DNA of 24,374 nucleotides from CAZYMF01 sp964648215 (GTDB lineage Bacteria; Desulfobacterota; Binatia; HRBIN30; JACQVA1), in the NCBI GenBank assembly GCA_964648215.1, contig CAZYMF010000056.1:1-24374 (forward strand), given 5' to 3'. Each line of letters begins with the position of its first letter. Within the stretch, counting starts at the first letter, position 1. Of this stretch, positions 1-8,065 are shown piece after piece. The notes beneath the pieces are model-generated. The model saw only the letters and a program-made list of their open reading frames with translations, was not told the origin of the DNA and made no database searches. Position numbers and translations under genes: made by a program.

Positions 1-60
1 ATGGCTGAAGGCGAAGATGGGAAACTCGATGCCGAGCTTGTCACAGAGTTCTGTGCGCAT
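1..60 (-). CDS. Nitronate monooxygenase / NAD(P)H-dependent flavin oxidoreductase, N-terminal fragment cut by window edge
   Basis: Only the first 20 codons are inside the window. They read MRTELCDKLGIEFPIFAFSH, the typical start of 2-nitropropane dioxygenase-like (NMO) flavoproteins, in which an FMN-binding TIM barrel begins right after such a segment. These enzymes oxidise alkyl nitronates or act as FMN-dependent oxidoreductases. A strong ribosome binding site (GAGGAG, minus strand, near 67-72) supports the ATG at 58-60. The gene starts 19 bases after the stop of the upstream P450 on the same strand, so the two are probably co-transcribed. The family call rests on a short stretch and could be refined to another NPD-family oxidoreductase once the rest is seen. 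Confidence 0.72.
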   Translation of the reverse strand, partial: MRTELCDKLGIEFPIFAFSH

Positions 61-79
61 GGATGCTCCTCTTTTTTCC

Positions 80-1312
80 TCAAGGTTCGACCGGGCCGGG
101 CCGGAAAGTGACGCGCATTTCCTTGACGCCGTTGATGAAGGTCGAGCGCAGCCGCCGCGGCGGCGCCGCCAGCTCGACGTCGTGAAGGCGCGTGATGACG
201 CCGCGGAAGATCTCGTTGAGCTCCAGGCGCGCCAGGTTGGCGCCGAGGCAGAAGTGCTCGCCGATGCCGAAGGCGATGTGCTCGTTGGGATCGCGGCGGA
301 TGTCGAAGGTTTCCGGGTTCTCGAACACCTCCTCGTCCCGGTTGGCCGACGGGTACCAGATCAGCACCTTGTCGTTCTCGCGGATCTTCTCCCCCCGCAT
401 CGCCGTGTCGGCGGTGGCGGTGCGGCGGAAGGCGTGGACGGCCGGCGCGTAGCGCAGGATCTCCTCGATGGCCGTCGGCAGCAACGACGGGTCGTGGCGC
501 AGGTCGCGCAGCTGATCGGGGTTCTCGAGCAACGCCTGCATGCCGTTGGTGGTCACCGTGCGCGTGGTTTCGTTGCCGGCGATGGACAGCAGGAGGAAGA
601 AGAAGTTGAAGTCGGACTCGCTCAGCCTGTGGCCGTCGAGCTCGGCGTTGACCAGCGCGGTGGCGAGGTCGTCTCCCGGATGGGTGCGCGCCTTCTCCAG
701 CAGCTTGCCGGCGTACATGAACATCTCGGCGGCGGCGGTCTCCGCGTCGTTCATCGGCGCCGGCTTGCCGTCGGGTTGAAGGTCGGGGTCGTCGAAGCCG
801 ACCATGCGGTTGCCGATCTCGTAGACGGCGCGCCGGTCTTCCTCCGGCACGCCCATCATCTCGCAGATCACCAGCATCGGCAGCGCCGCCGCCATCTCCT
901 CGACGAAGTCGCACTCGCCCTTCTCGATCACGCCGTTGATGATCTGCTTCACCATCTCGCGGATTCTTCCGTGGAGGTTGTTCACCATGCGCGGCAGGAA
1001 GGCCTTGTTGACCAGGCCGCGGAAGCGGCGGTGCTTGGGCGGGTCCATGTTGAGCATGATCGACTGCACGAACGGCAGGTCGTGCGGCAGCGGATCGCGC
1101 AGCATGGTGCCCTGCCGCTCGGAGGAGAACAGACCCGGGTTCTTCGAGACCTCCCGCACGTCGCTGTACTTGGTGATCGCCCAGAAGCCGGGGCCGTTCG
1201 GCTCCTCGTGCCAGAACACCGGGGCCTCCCGGCGCAGCACCTGGAACATCTCGTGGGGCACGCCCCGCTGGAAGATGTCGGGATCGGTGAGATTGACGTC
1301 GCTGAGCCGCAT
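80..1312 (-). CDS. Cytochrome P450
   Basis: A soluble bacterial P450 of 410 residues, a usual length for the class, with no membrane anchor. It inserts one oxygen atom from O2 into a substrate, using electrons from a ferredoxin/reductase pair that is not encoded here. Visible landmarks are the I-helix oxygen-activation motif AGNETT (residues 245-250), the K-helix ExxR (E284-R287) and the haem loop FGIGEHFCLG with axial Cys355. The N-terminal part resembles the steroid/terpene-hydroxylating CYP groups (CYP125/142, linalool 8-monooxygenase), but the substrate cannot be read from sequence. The ATG has GGAG 8 bases upstream. It is the first gene of a minus-strand pair with the nitronate monooxygenase, and a TetR-type palindrome lies about 110 bases upstream, suggesting ligand-controlled expression. 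Confidence 0.95.
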   Translation of the reverse strand: MRLSDVNLTDPDIFQRGVPHEMFQVLRREAPVFWHEEPNGPGFWAITKYSDVREVSKNPGLFSSERQGTMLRDPLPHDLPFVQSIMLNMDPPKHRRFRGLVNKAFLPRMVNNLHGRIREMVKQIINGVIEKGECDFVEEMAAALPMLVICEMMGVPEEDRRAVYEIGNRMVGFDDPDLQPDGKPAPMNDAETAAAEMFMYAGKLLEKARTHPGDDLATALVNAELDGHRLSESDFNFFFLLLSIAGNETTRTVTTNGMQALLENPDQLRDLRHDPSLLPTAIEEILRYAPAVHAFRRTATADTAMRGEKIRENDKVLIWYPSANRDEEVFENPETFDIRRDPNEHIAFGIGEHFCLGANLARLELNEIFRGVITRLHDVELAAPPRRLRSTFINGVKEMRVTFRPGPVEP

Positions 1313-1422
1313 GAGTGGTTCTCCGTTTCCGTCCTGCGCTGTCCCCTCCCCACGCGCTCCACGCTACCGCCGCGTCACGGTCGTCGACCACAACCCGGCC
1401 CGCAGAGCCCACCTCGTTTTCT

Positions 1423-1438
1423 GAACGAACGTTTGTTT
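1423..1438. promoter_or_regulatory. TetR-type operator-like palindrome upstream of the P450
   Basis: GAACGAACGTTTGTTT is an imperfect dyad (12 of 16 positions symmetric) centred on AACGTT. It matches the AACGnnCGTT style of operators bound by TetR-family regulators of lipid and steroid catabolism. On the minus strand TTGATA (1443-1438) could be the -35 of the P450 promoter, so a bound repressor would overlap it; no convincing -10 is seen. No tetR gene is in the window. Confidence 0.45.
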
Positions 1439-1489
1439 ATCAAGATCACCCGCGGGGCGTCAACCAGGGAAATGCAGCTCAAAGCTTAA

Positions 1490-1574
1490 GGCGGAAAGTT
1501 CAAAGCCGGAAAGGAATGGGAACGATGTCCCGCTTTCCGCTTTTCGCTTTCAGCTTTTCGCTTTCGGCCGTTCC
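1490..1574. repeat. Low-complexity inverted/direct repeat between WS/DGAT and the P450
   Basis: GCTTTTCGCTTT occurs twice (1539-1550 and 1553-1564), and GCGGAAAG (1491-1498) is mirrored by CTTTCCGC (1533-1540). The block follows the WS/DGAT stop and precedes the P450 promoter, so it may serve as a terminator. Its skewed GAAAGC-type composition is unlike the neighbouring genes and resembles dispersed intergenic repeats of GC-rich genomes. Confidence 0.45.
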
Positions 1575-3050
1575 TTACGCCTGCTCGCGGACGCGAGCGG
1601 TCTTGCGCGCCGGGCGCTTTGCCGGCGCGCGCCTCTCGATGCGTTCGGGAATCTGGCGCAGCTCGGTAAAGGACCTCTCGACGTCGATCAGAAGGTCGTG
1701 CAGATCGGGCAGCAGATCCCACTCCGCGGTGAAGCCCCAGCAGAGCTTGCCGGCGTAGCTGAACAGCACGATGCCGAGGCAGAGGTAGTCGGTCAGCGGC
1801 ACCAGCCCGTAGTTGTCGAGCATCTTGGCGCCGAGCAGGTAGAGCGGCACCTGCGGTCCGGGCACGTTGGTCACCACCAGGTTGAACGGCAGGGCGCGCG
1901 TCGCCATGCGCGCGCCGAGGGAGAGCAACGTCGAGGGGGTCCACTCGCCCACCTGGGTCAGCACCTCGGCGCCGAGGGCCTGCTTCGACTCCTTGAGCTG
2001 CGCGGTGGTCTCGCGGATCTCGTCGAGCCGGCGCAGCGGGTCGCTCTCGGCCAGCGGCATCGGCACCATCCAGCCCGAGACGCGGTTGCCGAGCGTGCCG
2101 TGCTCGTCCTGGCTGCGGACACTGACCGGCGCCATGACGCGGAAGTCGAGCCCCTCGACGCGAACGCCGCGCCGCTGCAGAAAGCGTCGGACCGCACCCG
2201 CCACCGTCGCCAGCACGATGTCGTTGACCGTGCCGCCGAGGCGGTTCTTGACCGCCTTCACCTCGCCGAGGTCCATCGACAGCCAGTCGAAGCGGCGATG
2301 GCCGCCGATGCGGCGGTTGAGCGGCGTGGTCGAGGGAGTACGGATGCTGCTGCCCAGGGTGTCGCGCAGGGCGCGCAGGCGGGCGCGGATGTCGGAGCGC
2401 GGATCGCGTACGTCTTGAAACAGCCGGGGAATGTTGCGCCCGATCTCGACCGGCAGCTGCGCATAACGCAGCAAGGCGTCGGTCGCCAGCTCGACCGAGC
2501 TCGGTGTCGGACGCGGGATCCAGCGCGGCGCCGGCTCGAAGGCCTCGCTCGGCTCGGGCTTGAGCAGGACGTTGAGCAGGTCGACGCTCGACATGCCGTC
2601 GACCATGCAATGGTGGATCTTGCTGATCATGGCGAAGCGGTTGGGATCCTCCATCCCTTCGACGAACCAGATCTCCCACAGCGGCTTGGAGCGATCGAGA
2701 TGCTGCGACATGATGCGCGCGGCCAACCGCTTGAGCTGGCGCTCGTCGCCCGGCTTGGGCAGGGCGGCGTGACGGACGTGGTAGTGAATGTTGAAGTGGT
2801 CGTCGTCGACCCAGACCGGCTGGCCCTCGACGGGGATGTAGGCGAGCCGCTGGCGGTAGCGCGGGATCAGGTGCAGGCGCGCCTCGACGTACTGGCGAAT
2901 GAGGTCGATGTCGATGCCGCCGTCGGGTCTCTTGAGAGAGCCCGCCTCGAAGTTCGCCGTGCCGGCCACGTGCATCGGGCTGTTGGGCGACTCCATGAGG
3001 AGAAAGGAGTTGTCGAGAAACGTGAGCCGATCGTAGGCGTACTTGGCCAT
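1575..3050 (-). CDS. Wax ester synthase / acyl-CoA:diacylglycerol acyltransferase (WS/DGAT family)
   Basis: Transfers an acyl group from acyl-CoA to a long-chain alcohol or diacylglycerol, making storage wax esters or triacylglycerol at the membrane or lipid-body surface. The 491-residue protein starts with the family-typical stretch MAKYAYDRLTFLD and carries the catalytic motif HHxxxDG as H146-H147-C-M-V-D151-G152, plus PLWEIW (124-129). The tail is rich in Lys, Arg and Ala (APAKRPARKTAR). I chose the ATG at 3048-3050 because GGGAGG lies 7 bases upstream and the homologous region begins there; an in-frame ATG at 3188 would add 46 non-conserved residues and run into the divergent thioesterase. 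The neighbouring thioesterase and acyl-CoA enzymes fit a role in fatty-acid storage. Confidence 0.93.
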   Translation of the reverse strand: MAKYAYDRLTFLDNSFLLMESPNSPMHVAGTANFEAGSLKRPDGGIDIDLIRQYVEARLHLIPRYRQRLAYIPVEGQPVWVDDDHFNIHYHVRHAALPKPGDERQLKRLAARIMSQHLDRSKPLWEIWFVEGMEDPNRFAMISKIHHCMVDGMSSVDLLNVLLKPEPSEAFEPAPRWIPRPTPSSVELATDALLRYAQLPVEIGRNIPRLFQDVRDPRSDIRARLRALRDTLGSSIRTPSTTPLNRRIGGHRRFDWLSMDLGEVKAVKNRLGGTVNDIVLATVAGAVRRFLQRRGVRVEGLDFRVMAPVSVRSQDEHGTLGNRVSGWMVPMPLAESDPLRRLDEIRETTAQLKESKQALGAEVLTQVGEWTPSTLLSLGARMATRALPFNLVVTNVPGPQVPLYLLGAKMLDNYGLVPLTDYLCLGIVLFSYAGKLCWGFTAEWDLLPDLHDLLIDVERSFTELRQIPERIERRAPAKRPARKTARVREQA

Positions 3051-3169
3051 CGCGGAACCTCCCGTGCCGGTCTCTGCTCCTTGTACAGCCGCGCGCGACA
3101 CGGGTAAAGGCGGGTCCGCGGCCGGGGGTGATTGACCCGCGACGTGCGCCTCCGTAAGGATCGTCCCCG

Positions 3170-3664
3170 ATGGAGGATCCGACGACACCGCCGCTGCCGC
3201 CGTTCATCCGCGCCTGGATGAAACGCGAGCCCGGCCGGTTGATCGGCCGGGGTCATCCGGCCGGCGACTTCCTCGAGGCCTACCAGTGGCACGTCCTCGA
3301 AGAGAGTCGCGGGCTGCTCCGCCTCCAGGCCCACGTGCCCGACCGCGTCAAGAACCCGCGCGGCCAGCTCTTCGGCGGCTTCACGCCCACCTACGTCGAC
3401 CTCGTCGCCCTGCTCACGGTGCGCGCCGGCGAGCGCCGCGAGGCGACCGGCTTCCGCTCGTGGCTGGCGACGACCAACATGCGCGTCGACTACTTCGAGC
3501 CGATCGTCGGCCCCGAGTTCCGCATCGAGAGCCGGCTGGTCAAGGCGCGCGGCCGCACCCGTTTCGTCGAGACGCGTTTCTTCAACGTCGACGAGGAGCT
3601 CGCCGTCTTCGCCCTCACCACCATGCGCGAGGTGCCCCTCGATCGGCCCCTCGGCGACGGCTGA
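3170..3664 (+). CDS. PaaI/4HBT-type hotdog-fold thioesterase
   Basis: A 164-residue single-domain protein of the hotdog superfamily, which hydrolyses acyl- or aryl-CoA thioesters in the cytoplasm. The segment NPRGQLFGGFTPTYVDLVAL (residues 62-81) is the central hotdog helix; it carries QLFGGF where many PaaI members have HGG. The strands near TTNMRVDYFEPIVG and RFVETRFFNVDEELAVFALTT complete the fold. It is transcribed away from WS/DGAT from a 119-bp divergent intergenic region, so the two may share control and balance acyl-CoA supply. The native substrate is unknown. Confidence 0.85.
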   Translation: MEDPTTPPLPPFIRAWMKREPGRLIGRGHPAGDFLEAYQWHVLEESRGLLRLQAHVPDRVKNPRGQLFGGFTPTYVDLVALLTVRAGERREATGFRSWLATTNMRVDYFEPIVGPEFRIESRLVKARGRTRFVETRFFNVDEELAVFALTTMREVPLDRPLGDG

Positions 3665-3675
3665 GAGCGACACCC

Positions 3676-4365
3676 TCAGCGCTGCAGCATCGTGCGTGCG
3701 CCCTTGGCGAACTCGTCGGCGTCCTTCTCGTTGACGTCCTCGGTCAGGTTGGGGAGCTTGAACGGCACCTCGATCCCTTTCTGGACGGCGGGGCGCTGGC
3801 GCACCTGATCGAGCCAGCGCCGCAGGTGGTCGAGGCCGTCGACGGGCACGCCCGACCACTTGTAGGTCCGCACCCACGACCAGTTGGCGATGTCGGCGAT
3901 CGAGTAGTCGCCGGCCAGGAACTCGTTGTCGGCGAGACGGGTATCGAGCACCTCGAACAAGCGGCGGCACTCGTGGTGGTAGCGATCGATCGCCGGCTGA
4001 ATCTTTTCGGGAAAGTAGCGGAAGAAGACGTTGGCCTGGCCCATCATCGGGCCGATGCCGCCCATCTGGAACATGAGCCACTGGATCACCCGCGAGCGCC
4101 CCTTGCGGTCCTGTGGCAGCAGGCGCCCCGTCTTCTCGGCAAGGTAGATCATGATCGCCCCCGACTCGAAGACGGCGAAGTCGCCCTCGTCGCGATCGAC
4201 GATCGTCGGGATGCGGCCGTTCGGGTTGAGCTTGAGGTAGTCCGGATTCTTCTGCTCCCCGGCCATCAGGTTGACCACGCGTACCTCGTACGGGAGACCG
4301 AGCTCCTCGAGGGTGATGGAGGCCTTCCAGCCGTTGGGCGTCGGCGCGGTGTAGAGGTCGATCAT
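3676..4365 (-). CDS. Glutathione S-transferase family protein (Ure2p/YfcG-like)
   Basis: A 229-residue cytosolic GST. The N-terminal thioredoxin-like half starts MIDLYTAPTPNGWKASITLEE and contains the cis-proline/glutathione-binding stretch NGRIPTIVD followed by FESGAIMIYLAE (the ES pair that holds the gamma-glutamyl group). The all-alpha C-terminal half has FLAGDYSIADIANWSW, the usual N-capping box region. The TPNGW N-terminal motif is typical of the Ure2p/YfcG/YghU (nu-class-like) GSTs, which often work as glutathione-dependent disulfide reductases. The ATG at 4363-4365 has AGGAG 7 bases upstream; the longer reading back to 4488 lacks support. The 3' end faces the thioesterase 3' end with 11 bases between. 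Confidence 0.9.
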   Translation of the reverse strand: MIDLYTAPTPNGWKASITLEELGLPYEVRVVNLMAGEQKNPDYLKLNPNGRIPTIVDRDEGDFAVFESGAIMIYLAEKTGRLLPQDRKGRSRVIQWLMFQMGGIGPMMGQANVFFRYFPEKIQPAIDRYHHECRRLFEVLDTRLADNEFLAGDYSIADIANWSWVRTYKWSGVPVDGLDHLRRWLDQVRQRPAVQKGIEVPFKLPNLTEDVNEKDADEFAKGARTMLQR

Positions 4366-4448
4366 GGCCAGCTCCTTTCGTCGAACGGGACGGTACCGAC
4401 TCGGCCGGACTTCAGCACGATGCCGCCGTTGCCACAAGCGATCCGGGA

Positions 4449-4467
4449 CACAGGCTGGAAGCCTGTG
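4449..4467. repeat. Perfect short hairpin (8-bp stem, 3-nt loop)
   Basis: CACAGGCT-GGA-AGCCTGTG lies just after the opgG stop and before the GST start. There is no T-tract, so it is not a classical intrinsic terminator. It may be a REP-like dispersed palindrome or a processing/termination hairpin for opgG. Confidence 0.5.
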
Positions 4468-4484
4468 CCGAGGGCCGGCCCGGG

Positions 4485-6002
4485 TCACGGCAGGATCGCG
4501 TAGGACCAGGTCTCGGTCAGCGCCTTGTCGTCACGCTCGAGGAAGGCGCGCAGCTCGATCGGGGAGGAGGTCTCCGGCCGCACCTGAAACGTCAGGCGCC
4601 AGCCGCCGGTCACCGGGTTCTTCACCACGTGCTGGTCGACGATCTTGCCGGCCTTCTCCCCGCCTGCCACCGTGACCACGGCGCGCGGCGGTTGCGCGGC
4701 GGACAGTTGCGGCAGCCGGCCGCCGTCGAAATCGAGAACGAAGCGGTGCACGTTCTCCATCGTGCCGTGGTCTCGGCGCGTGGCCACGACCCGTCCGGCC
4801 GGCGGCCGCCGCGGGTCCTCGCCGTACCAGGACATCACGTACGAGAACGAGAGCGAATCGCCGGGCTCGGGCTTCCGCTGCGGCGTCCAGTAGGAGACGA
4901 TGTTGTCGTTGATGTCGGTGTTGGTGGGAATCTCGACCAGCTCGACGTGGCCCGCGCCCCAGTCGCCGCTGGTGCTGGCCCACACGCTCGGGCGCAGATC
5001 GGTGCGCGTCTCCAGGTCCTGGTGGTGGTCGAAGTTGCGGTCGCGCTGGATCAGGCCGAAGCCCTTCGGCTGTCGCATCTGGAAGGAGTTCACCTGCAGC
5101 GTGCGCGGATTCTCCAGCGGCCGCCACAGCCACTCGCCGGTGTCGAAGTGCAGCAGCAGCCCGTCGGAATCGTGCACCTCGGGGCGGAAGTCCACCGGCG
5201 GCTGCAGCGTGTTCTCGCCGTGGAAGAACATGCTGGTCAGCGGCGCGATGCCCAACTTCTCGACCTGGCGGCGAAAGGACAGCCGGCAGTCGACGTTGAC
5301 CGCCGTTTCGTCGCCGGGGACGACGACGAAGCGGTAGGCGCCGGTGACGCTGGGGCTGTCGAGCAGGGCGTAGATCTCGAGCTGGCGCGCCGCCGAGGCC
5401 GGCGTCACCAGCCAGTACTCCCTGAAGCGGGGAAACTCCTCGGGCGTCGAGGCGACGGTGTCGATGGCCAGCCCGCGCGCCGACAGCCCGTAGACCTCGC
5501 CCCTGCCGAGGGCGCGGAAGTAGCTCGCTCCGAGGAAGACGATGAGCTCGTCGTAGTAGTCGGGACGGTTCAGCGGGTAGTGCACGCGAAAGCCGGCATA
5601 GCCGAGGTGAGAAGGAATCTTGCCGGCGAAATCGTTCTTGCCGTAGTCGAACTGCGCGGTCGAGAACTCCACCGGCCGCACCCGGCCGTCTTCGACGACG
5701 TTGATGGCGACGGTGCGATCGTAATAGAGGCCCGGGTGAAAGAACTGCACCTGGAAGGGCAGGTGGCGCTCGCGCCACAGCGCGTGGTCGGGCCGGAAGC
5801 GGATGTCGCGCCACTGATCGTAGGTGATCTTCAGCAGCCAGTCGGGCACCTTCCCCTCGTCCGCCTGATAGGGCTGGCGGGCGAGCTGCTCCGCCCGAGC
5901 CGCAACGTCGTCGAGATCGAAGCCGAGGGCGGGACGGCTGGCCCACGGCAACCCCAAGGCGAGCAGGAAGAACGACAGGAGGAGTTTCGCGCGAGCCGAC
6001 AT
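4485..6002 (-). CDS. opgG: Periplasmic glucan biosynthesis protein OpgG/OpgD (MdoG family)
   Basis: MdoG-family proteins act in the periplasm in synthesis or branching of osmoregulated beta-glucans. The protein has an N-terminal signal peptide (MSARAKLLLSFFLLALGLPWASRPALG, written here as positions 1-27) and the family body: YQWRDIRF-type segment (seen as YDQWRDIRFRP), PSHLGYAGFRVHYPLN, GASYFRALGRGEVYGLSARGLA, TSMFFHGEN, RPLENPRT and QRDRNFDHHQDLE. Length (about 505 residues) is normal. The ATG at 6000-6002 gives a compact signal peptide; a GTG at 6042-6044 with GGGAG upstream is a real alternative. The usual partner, glucosyltransferase opgH, is not adjacent. The gene instead follows an FAD oxidoreductase in the same direction. 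Confidence 0.92.
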   Translation of the reverse strand: MSARAKLLLSFFLLALGLPWASRPALGFDLDDVAARAEQLARQPYQADEGKVPDWLLKITYDQWRDIRFRPDHALWRERHLPFQVQFFHPGLYYDRTVAINVVEDGRVRPVEFSTAQFDYGKNDFAGKIPSHLGYAGFRVHYPLNRPDYYDELIVFLGASYFRALGRGEVYGLSARGLAIDTVASTPEEFPRFREYWLVTPASAARQLEIYALLDSPSVTGAYRFVVVPGDETAVNVDCRLSFRRQVEKLGIAPLTSMFFHGENTLQPPVDFRPEVHDSDGLLLHFDTGEWLWRPLENPRTLQVNSFQMRQPKGFGLIQRDRNFDHHQDLETRTDLRPSVWASTSGDWGAGHVELVEIPTNTDINDNIVSYWTPQRKPEPGDSLSFSYVMSWYGEDPRRPPAGRVVATRRDHGTMENVHRFVLDFDGGRLPQLSAAQPPRAVVTVAGGEKAGKIVDQHVVKNPVTGGWRLTFQVRPETSSPIELRAFLERDDKALTETWSYAILP

Positions 6003-6047
6003 CGGCCCCACTCTGACAGCAGCGCGGAGCGCGTCAAGCGGCACCGT

Positions 6048-7199
6048 TCACGCTCCCGCCGCGCGGTACTTCGCCAGGAAGCGGCGGTCGATGGCATCCT
6101 TGAGCCGGAGGCTGAGCCGCCCCTGCCAGTGCAACGGTCCCCACAGCGCCAGGCCGCGACCGTCGCCGAGATTGAGAATCATCAGGCAACGCTGCTGCGG
6201 CCGAAACCTCTGCAACGGCCGGCCTTGCAGGAGCGCCCAAAGGTTGTGCAGCAGCACCGGCGCCTGCCGCACGCCGTACACACCGAGCTTGGGGAGGCGG
6301 CGTCCCTCGAGGCGAATGCAGTCGCCGGCGCCGAAGATGCGCTCATCGGCGATCGACTGCAGCGTCGCATCCACGCGCAGGCCGCCTTCTTCATCCAGCG
6401 GCAGACCGAGCGCGCCGAGCCAGCGCGGCGGGCGCAGCCCGGTGGCGACGACGGCGAGATCGGCTTCGAACACGCGTCCGTCGGCGATCACCACGCCCCG
6501 CTCGACGCGCTCCGCCCGGCGGGACAGCGCCAAGTCGACGCCTCGCCGCCGCAGCAACGCCGCCAGCCGTCGTGATGCCGCCCGCGGTTGCAGCGGCAAC
6601 AGGCGGTCGCCGCCGGTGACCAGAGTGACGCGCACGGCGCGCCGGTGACGCCGCGCCAGCGCCTCGATGTTGGCGGCGATCTCGCAGCCGGTGGCGCCGC
6701 CGCCGATCACGACGATTCGCAGCCTGGTGCCCGGCGCTTCCTCGAACCGCCTCTCCAGCTCCTGGCGCAGCCGCCACAGGTTGGCGACGGGTTTCACCGC
6801 CCACACGCGCTCGTCCGCGGCCGCGAGACCGTCCACAACGATCTCGCTGCCGACGTTGAACGACAGCAGGTCGTAGGCGAGGTCGGCGCCCGAGGCCAGG
6901 CGAACCGTACACGCGTCGCGGTCGAGCCCGACGGCGCGATCGCGGACGAAGCGGCCGCCGTGGCGCTCGATGAGTGCCTGCGGATCGAGGCGGTCGAGGT
7001 CGCCGTCGTACATGCCGCCGAGGACGCCCGTGGCCAGGCCGGAGTACCAGAAGTCGCCGGGGTCGACGAGCACCGGCTCGATGCCGCAGGACAGGAGCGA
7101 CTCGGCGTGAAGAGCGACGTGCAGGTGGGCATGCCCGGCACCGACGAGAACCACCCGCCTTCGTTCCGGCACCGGCGTGACCCCACTTGCCTTCGTCAT
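6048..7199 (-). CDS. FAD-dependent pyridine nucleotide oxidoreductase (NDH-2 / SelD-associated type)
   Basis: A two-dinucleotide-fold flavoprotein of 383 residues. The FAD-binding motif VVLVGAGHAHLHV (residues 16-28) with GxGHAH is typical of the NDH-2-like oxidoreductases that are often fused to or found near selenide-water dikinase. A second Rossmann motif, VVIGGGATGCEIAANIEAL, binds NAD(P)H, and IFGAGDC near the C-terminus contacts the flavin. No CxxC disulfide redox motif is seen, so a disulfide reductase is unlikely. It probably oxidises NAD(P)H with a quinone or other acceptor. The ATG at 7197-7199 is preferred to a TTG at 7232. The gene ends 45 bases before opgG and is probably in one transcript with it. 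Confidence 0.85.
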   Translation of the reverse strand: MTKASGVTPVPERRRVVLVGAGHAHLHVALHAESLLSCGIEPVLVDPGDFWYSGLATGVLGGMYDGDLDRLDPQALIERHGGRFVRDRAVGLDRDACTVRLASGADLAYDLLSFNVGSEIVVDGLAAADERVWAVKPVANLWRLRQELERRFEEAPGTRLRIVVIGGGATGCEIAANIEALARRHRRAVRVTLVTGGDRLLPLQPRAASRRLAALLRRRGVDLALSRRAERVERGVVIADGRVFEADLAVVATGLRPPRWLGALGLPLDEEGGLRVDATLQSIADERIFGAGDCIRLEGRRLPKLGVYGVRQAPVLLHNLWALLQGRPLQRFRPQQRCLMILNLGDGRGLALWGPLHWQGRLSLRLKDAIDRRFLAKYRAAGA

Positions 7200-7234
7200 C
7201 TTGTCCGGGTCCCCCTTCGACGCGCGGCCCAAGA

Positions 7235-7500
7235 ATGCGTTATGACATCCGCATGAACAAGGTGCCTCCGGCGCCGATCATGCCGATCATCATGATGAGC
7301 CAGAATCGCCAGGAGGCGAAGGACCGGCGGCGCGCCGAGCACGACTACCCCGTCAACTTGAAGGCCGAGCTCGATATCCGCTCGCTCAATCTGAAGATGG
7401 ACCAGCTGCTGACGCTACCAGTGGCAGCGGCTGCTCGAGATCCAACCGATCCAGACCGAGCTGGCTGATGGAGGAGCTGGCGCGCCGGCGCCACGTCTGA
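7235..7500 (+). pseudogene. DUF1003 protein remnant, N-terminally truncated and frameshifted
   Basis: The reading from 7235 gives APIMPIIMMSQNRQEAKDRR and then DYPVNLKAELDIRSLNLKMDQLLT, which is the C-terminal half of DUF1003 membrane proteins (the end of the second membrane helix followed by a coiled coil). After ACG at 7412-7414 the frame breaks: skipping one base restores YQWQRLLEIQPIQTEL, as in family members, and a second shift near 7465 restores a tail LMEELARRRHV ending at the TGA 7498-7500. The first transmembrane part is absent. I read this as a decaying gene, not a functional small protein; sequencing errors could explain the frameshifts but not the missing N-terminus. Confidence 0.75.
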
Positions 7501-7516
7501 GAATGCGCGTCCGCCG

Positions 7517-7948
7517 CTATTTGGCCTGAATCGAGCGGACGTACTCGGTGATCAGCATGAGCTTGCCGCGCACCCGCGCCTGTCTGTCGGGCGTGGCGGC
7601 GAGCTCCTGCCGGAACGACTCGCCCCAGACGGGCATCGTCGGGTCACCGTGCGCGCGCACCGTCTGCGTGCCGTCGATCTGCTGCATCGTCTCGACGAAC
7701 GGAAACTTGCCCCCGTTCTTCTTCGCCAGCTCGGTGATATCCGTCGGCTTCGGCGTCAGGAAGCCCGCGACGACGCCGTCGCCTTGACCACCGGATCCGT
7801 GGCAGGAGCTGCAGTACTGCAGGTACAGCGCCTTGCCGGGATTCCCCGCCTCCGCCGCACCGACGGTCACCGGTCCGTACAGCAGCGTTGCCAGCAGCGA
7901 CACCGCCACGGACGCCAGCGTGAATCCAAGGCCTCTGGTAGCTTTCAT
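7517..7948 (-). CDS. Small secreted c-type cytochrome
   Basis: A 143-residue protein with an N-terminal signal sequence (hydrophobic residues 8-24, probable cleavage near VGAAEA) and one haem c site, CSSCH (C46, C49, H50). The probable distal ligand is Met105 in the motif DPTMPVWGESF, common in class I cytochrome c family members such as cbb3 CcoP-like or c552-like domains. It should act as a periplasmic electron carrier. The ATG at 7946-7948 has AGGAG upstream. Directly upstream on the minus strand is a very good sigma-54 promoter match (8015-8001) with an enhancer-like element 67 bp further up, suggesting regulated expression. Confidence 0.9.
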   Translation of the reverse strand: MKATRGLGFTLASVAVSLLATLLYGPVTVGAAEAGNPGKALYLQYCSSCHGSGGQGDGVVAGFLTPKPTDITELAKKNGGKFPFVETMQQIDGTQTVRAHGDPTMPVWGESFRQELAATPDRQARVRGKLMLITEYVRSIQAK

Positions 7949-8000
7949 ACCTTTCTCCTTGTTCTTCTCCGCATGGAGACCTTCCGTCTTGTCAGGCTGC

Positions 8001-8015
8001 GCAAATTCCCTGCCA
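8001..8015 (-). promoter_or_regulatory. Sigma-54 (-24/-12) promoter candidate for the cytochrome c gene
   Basis: On the minus strand TGGCAG-GGAAT-TTGC matches the consensus TGGCAC-N5-TTGC at all core positions except the sixth, with the invariant GG and GC ten bases apart. A start site about 12 bases downstream leaves a leader of roughly 40 bases to the ATG at 7948. Confidence 0.65.
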
Positions 8016-8065
8016 TGGACGGGCAGCGGCGGCGCGGGCAGGACTCCGCGGCAGCCCAGCCGACG

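Noticed and set aside
17..1489. Long plus-strand open frame antisense to the P450 (and similar long antisense frames at 1698-3107, 4629-6575, 8894-10279, 9846-11069)
   Set aside because: These are the mirror frames expected in GC-rich coding DNA; the translations are low-complexity, rich in Arg, Ala, Val and His, and the opposite strand carries clear enzymes.
1539..1564. Possible CRISPR-like repeat (GCTTTTCGCTTT twice)
   Set aside because: Only two 12-bp copies with a 2-bp gap and no spacers.
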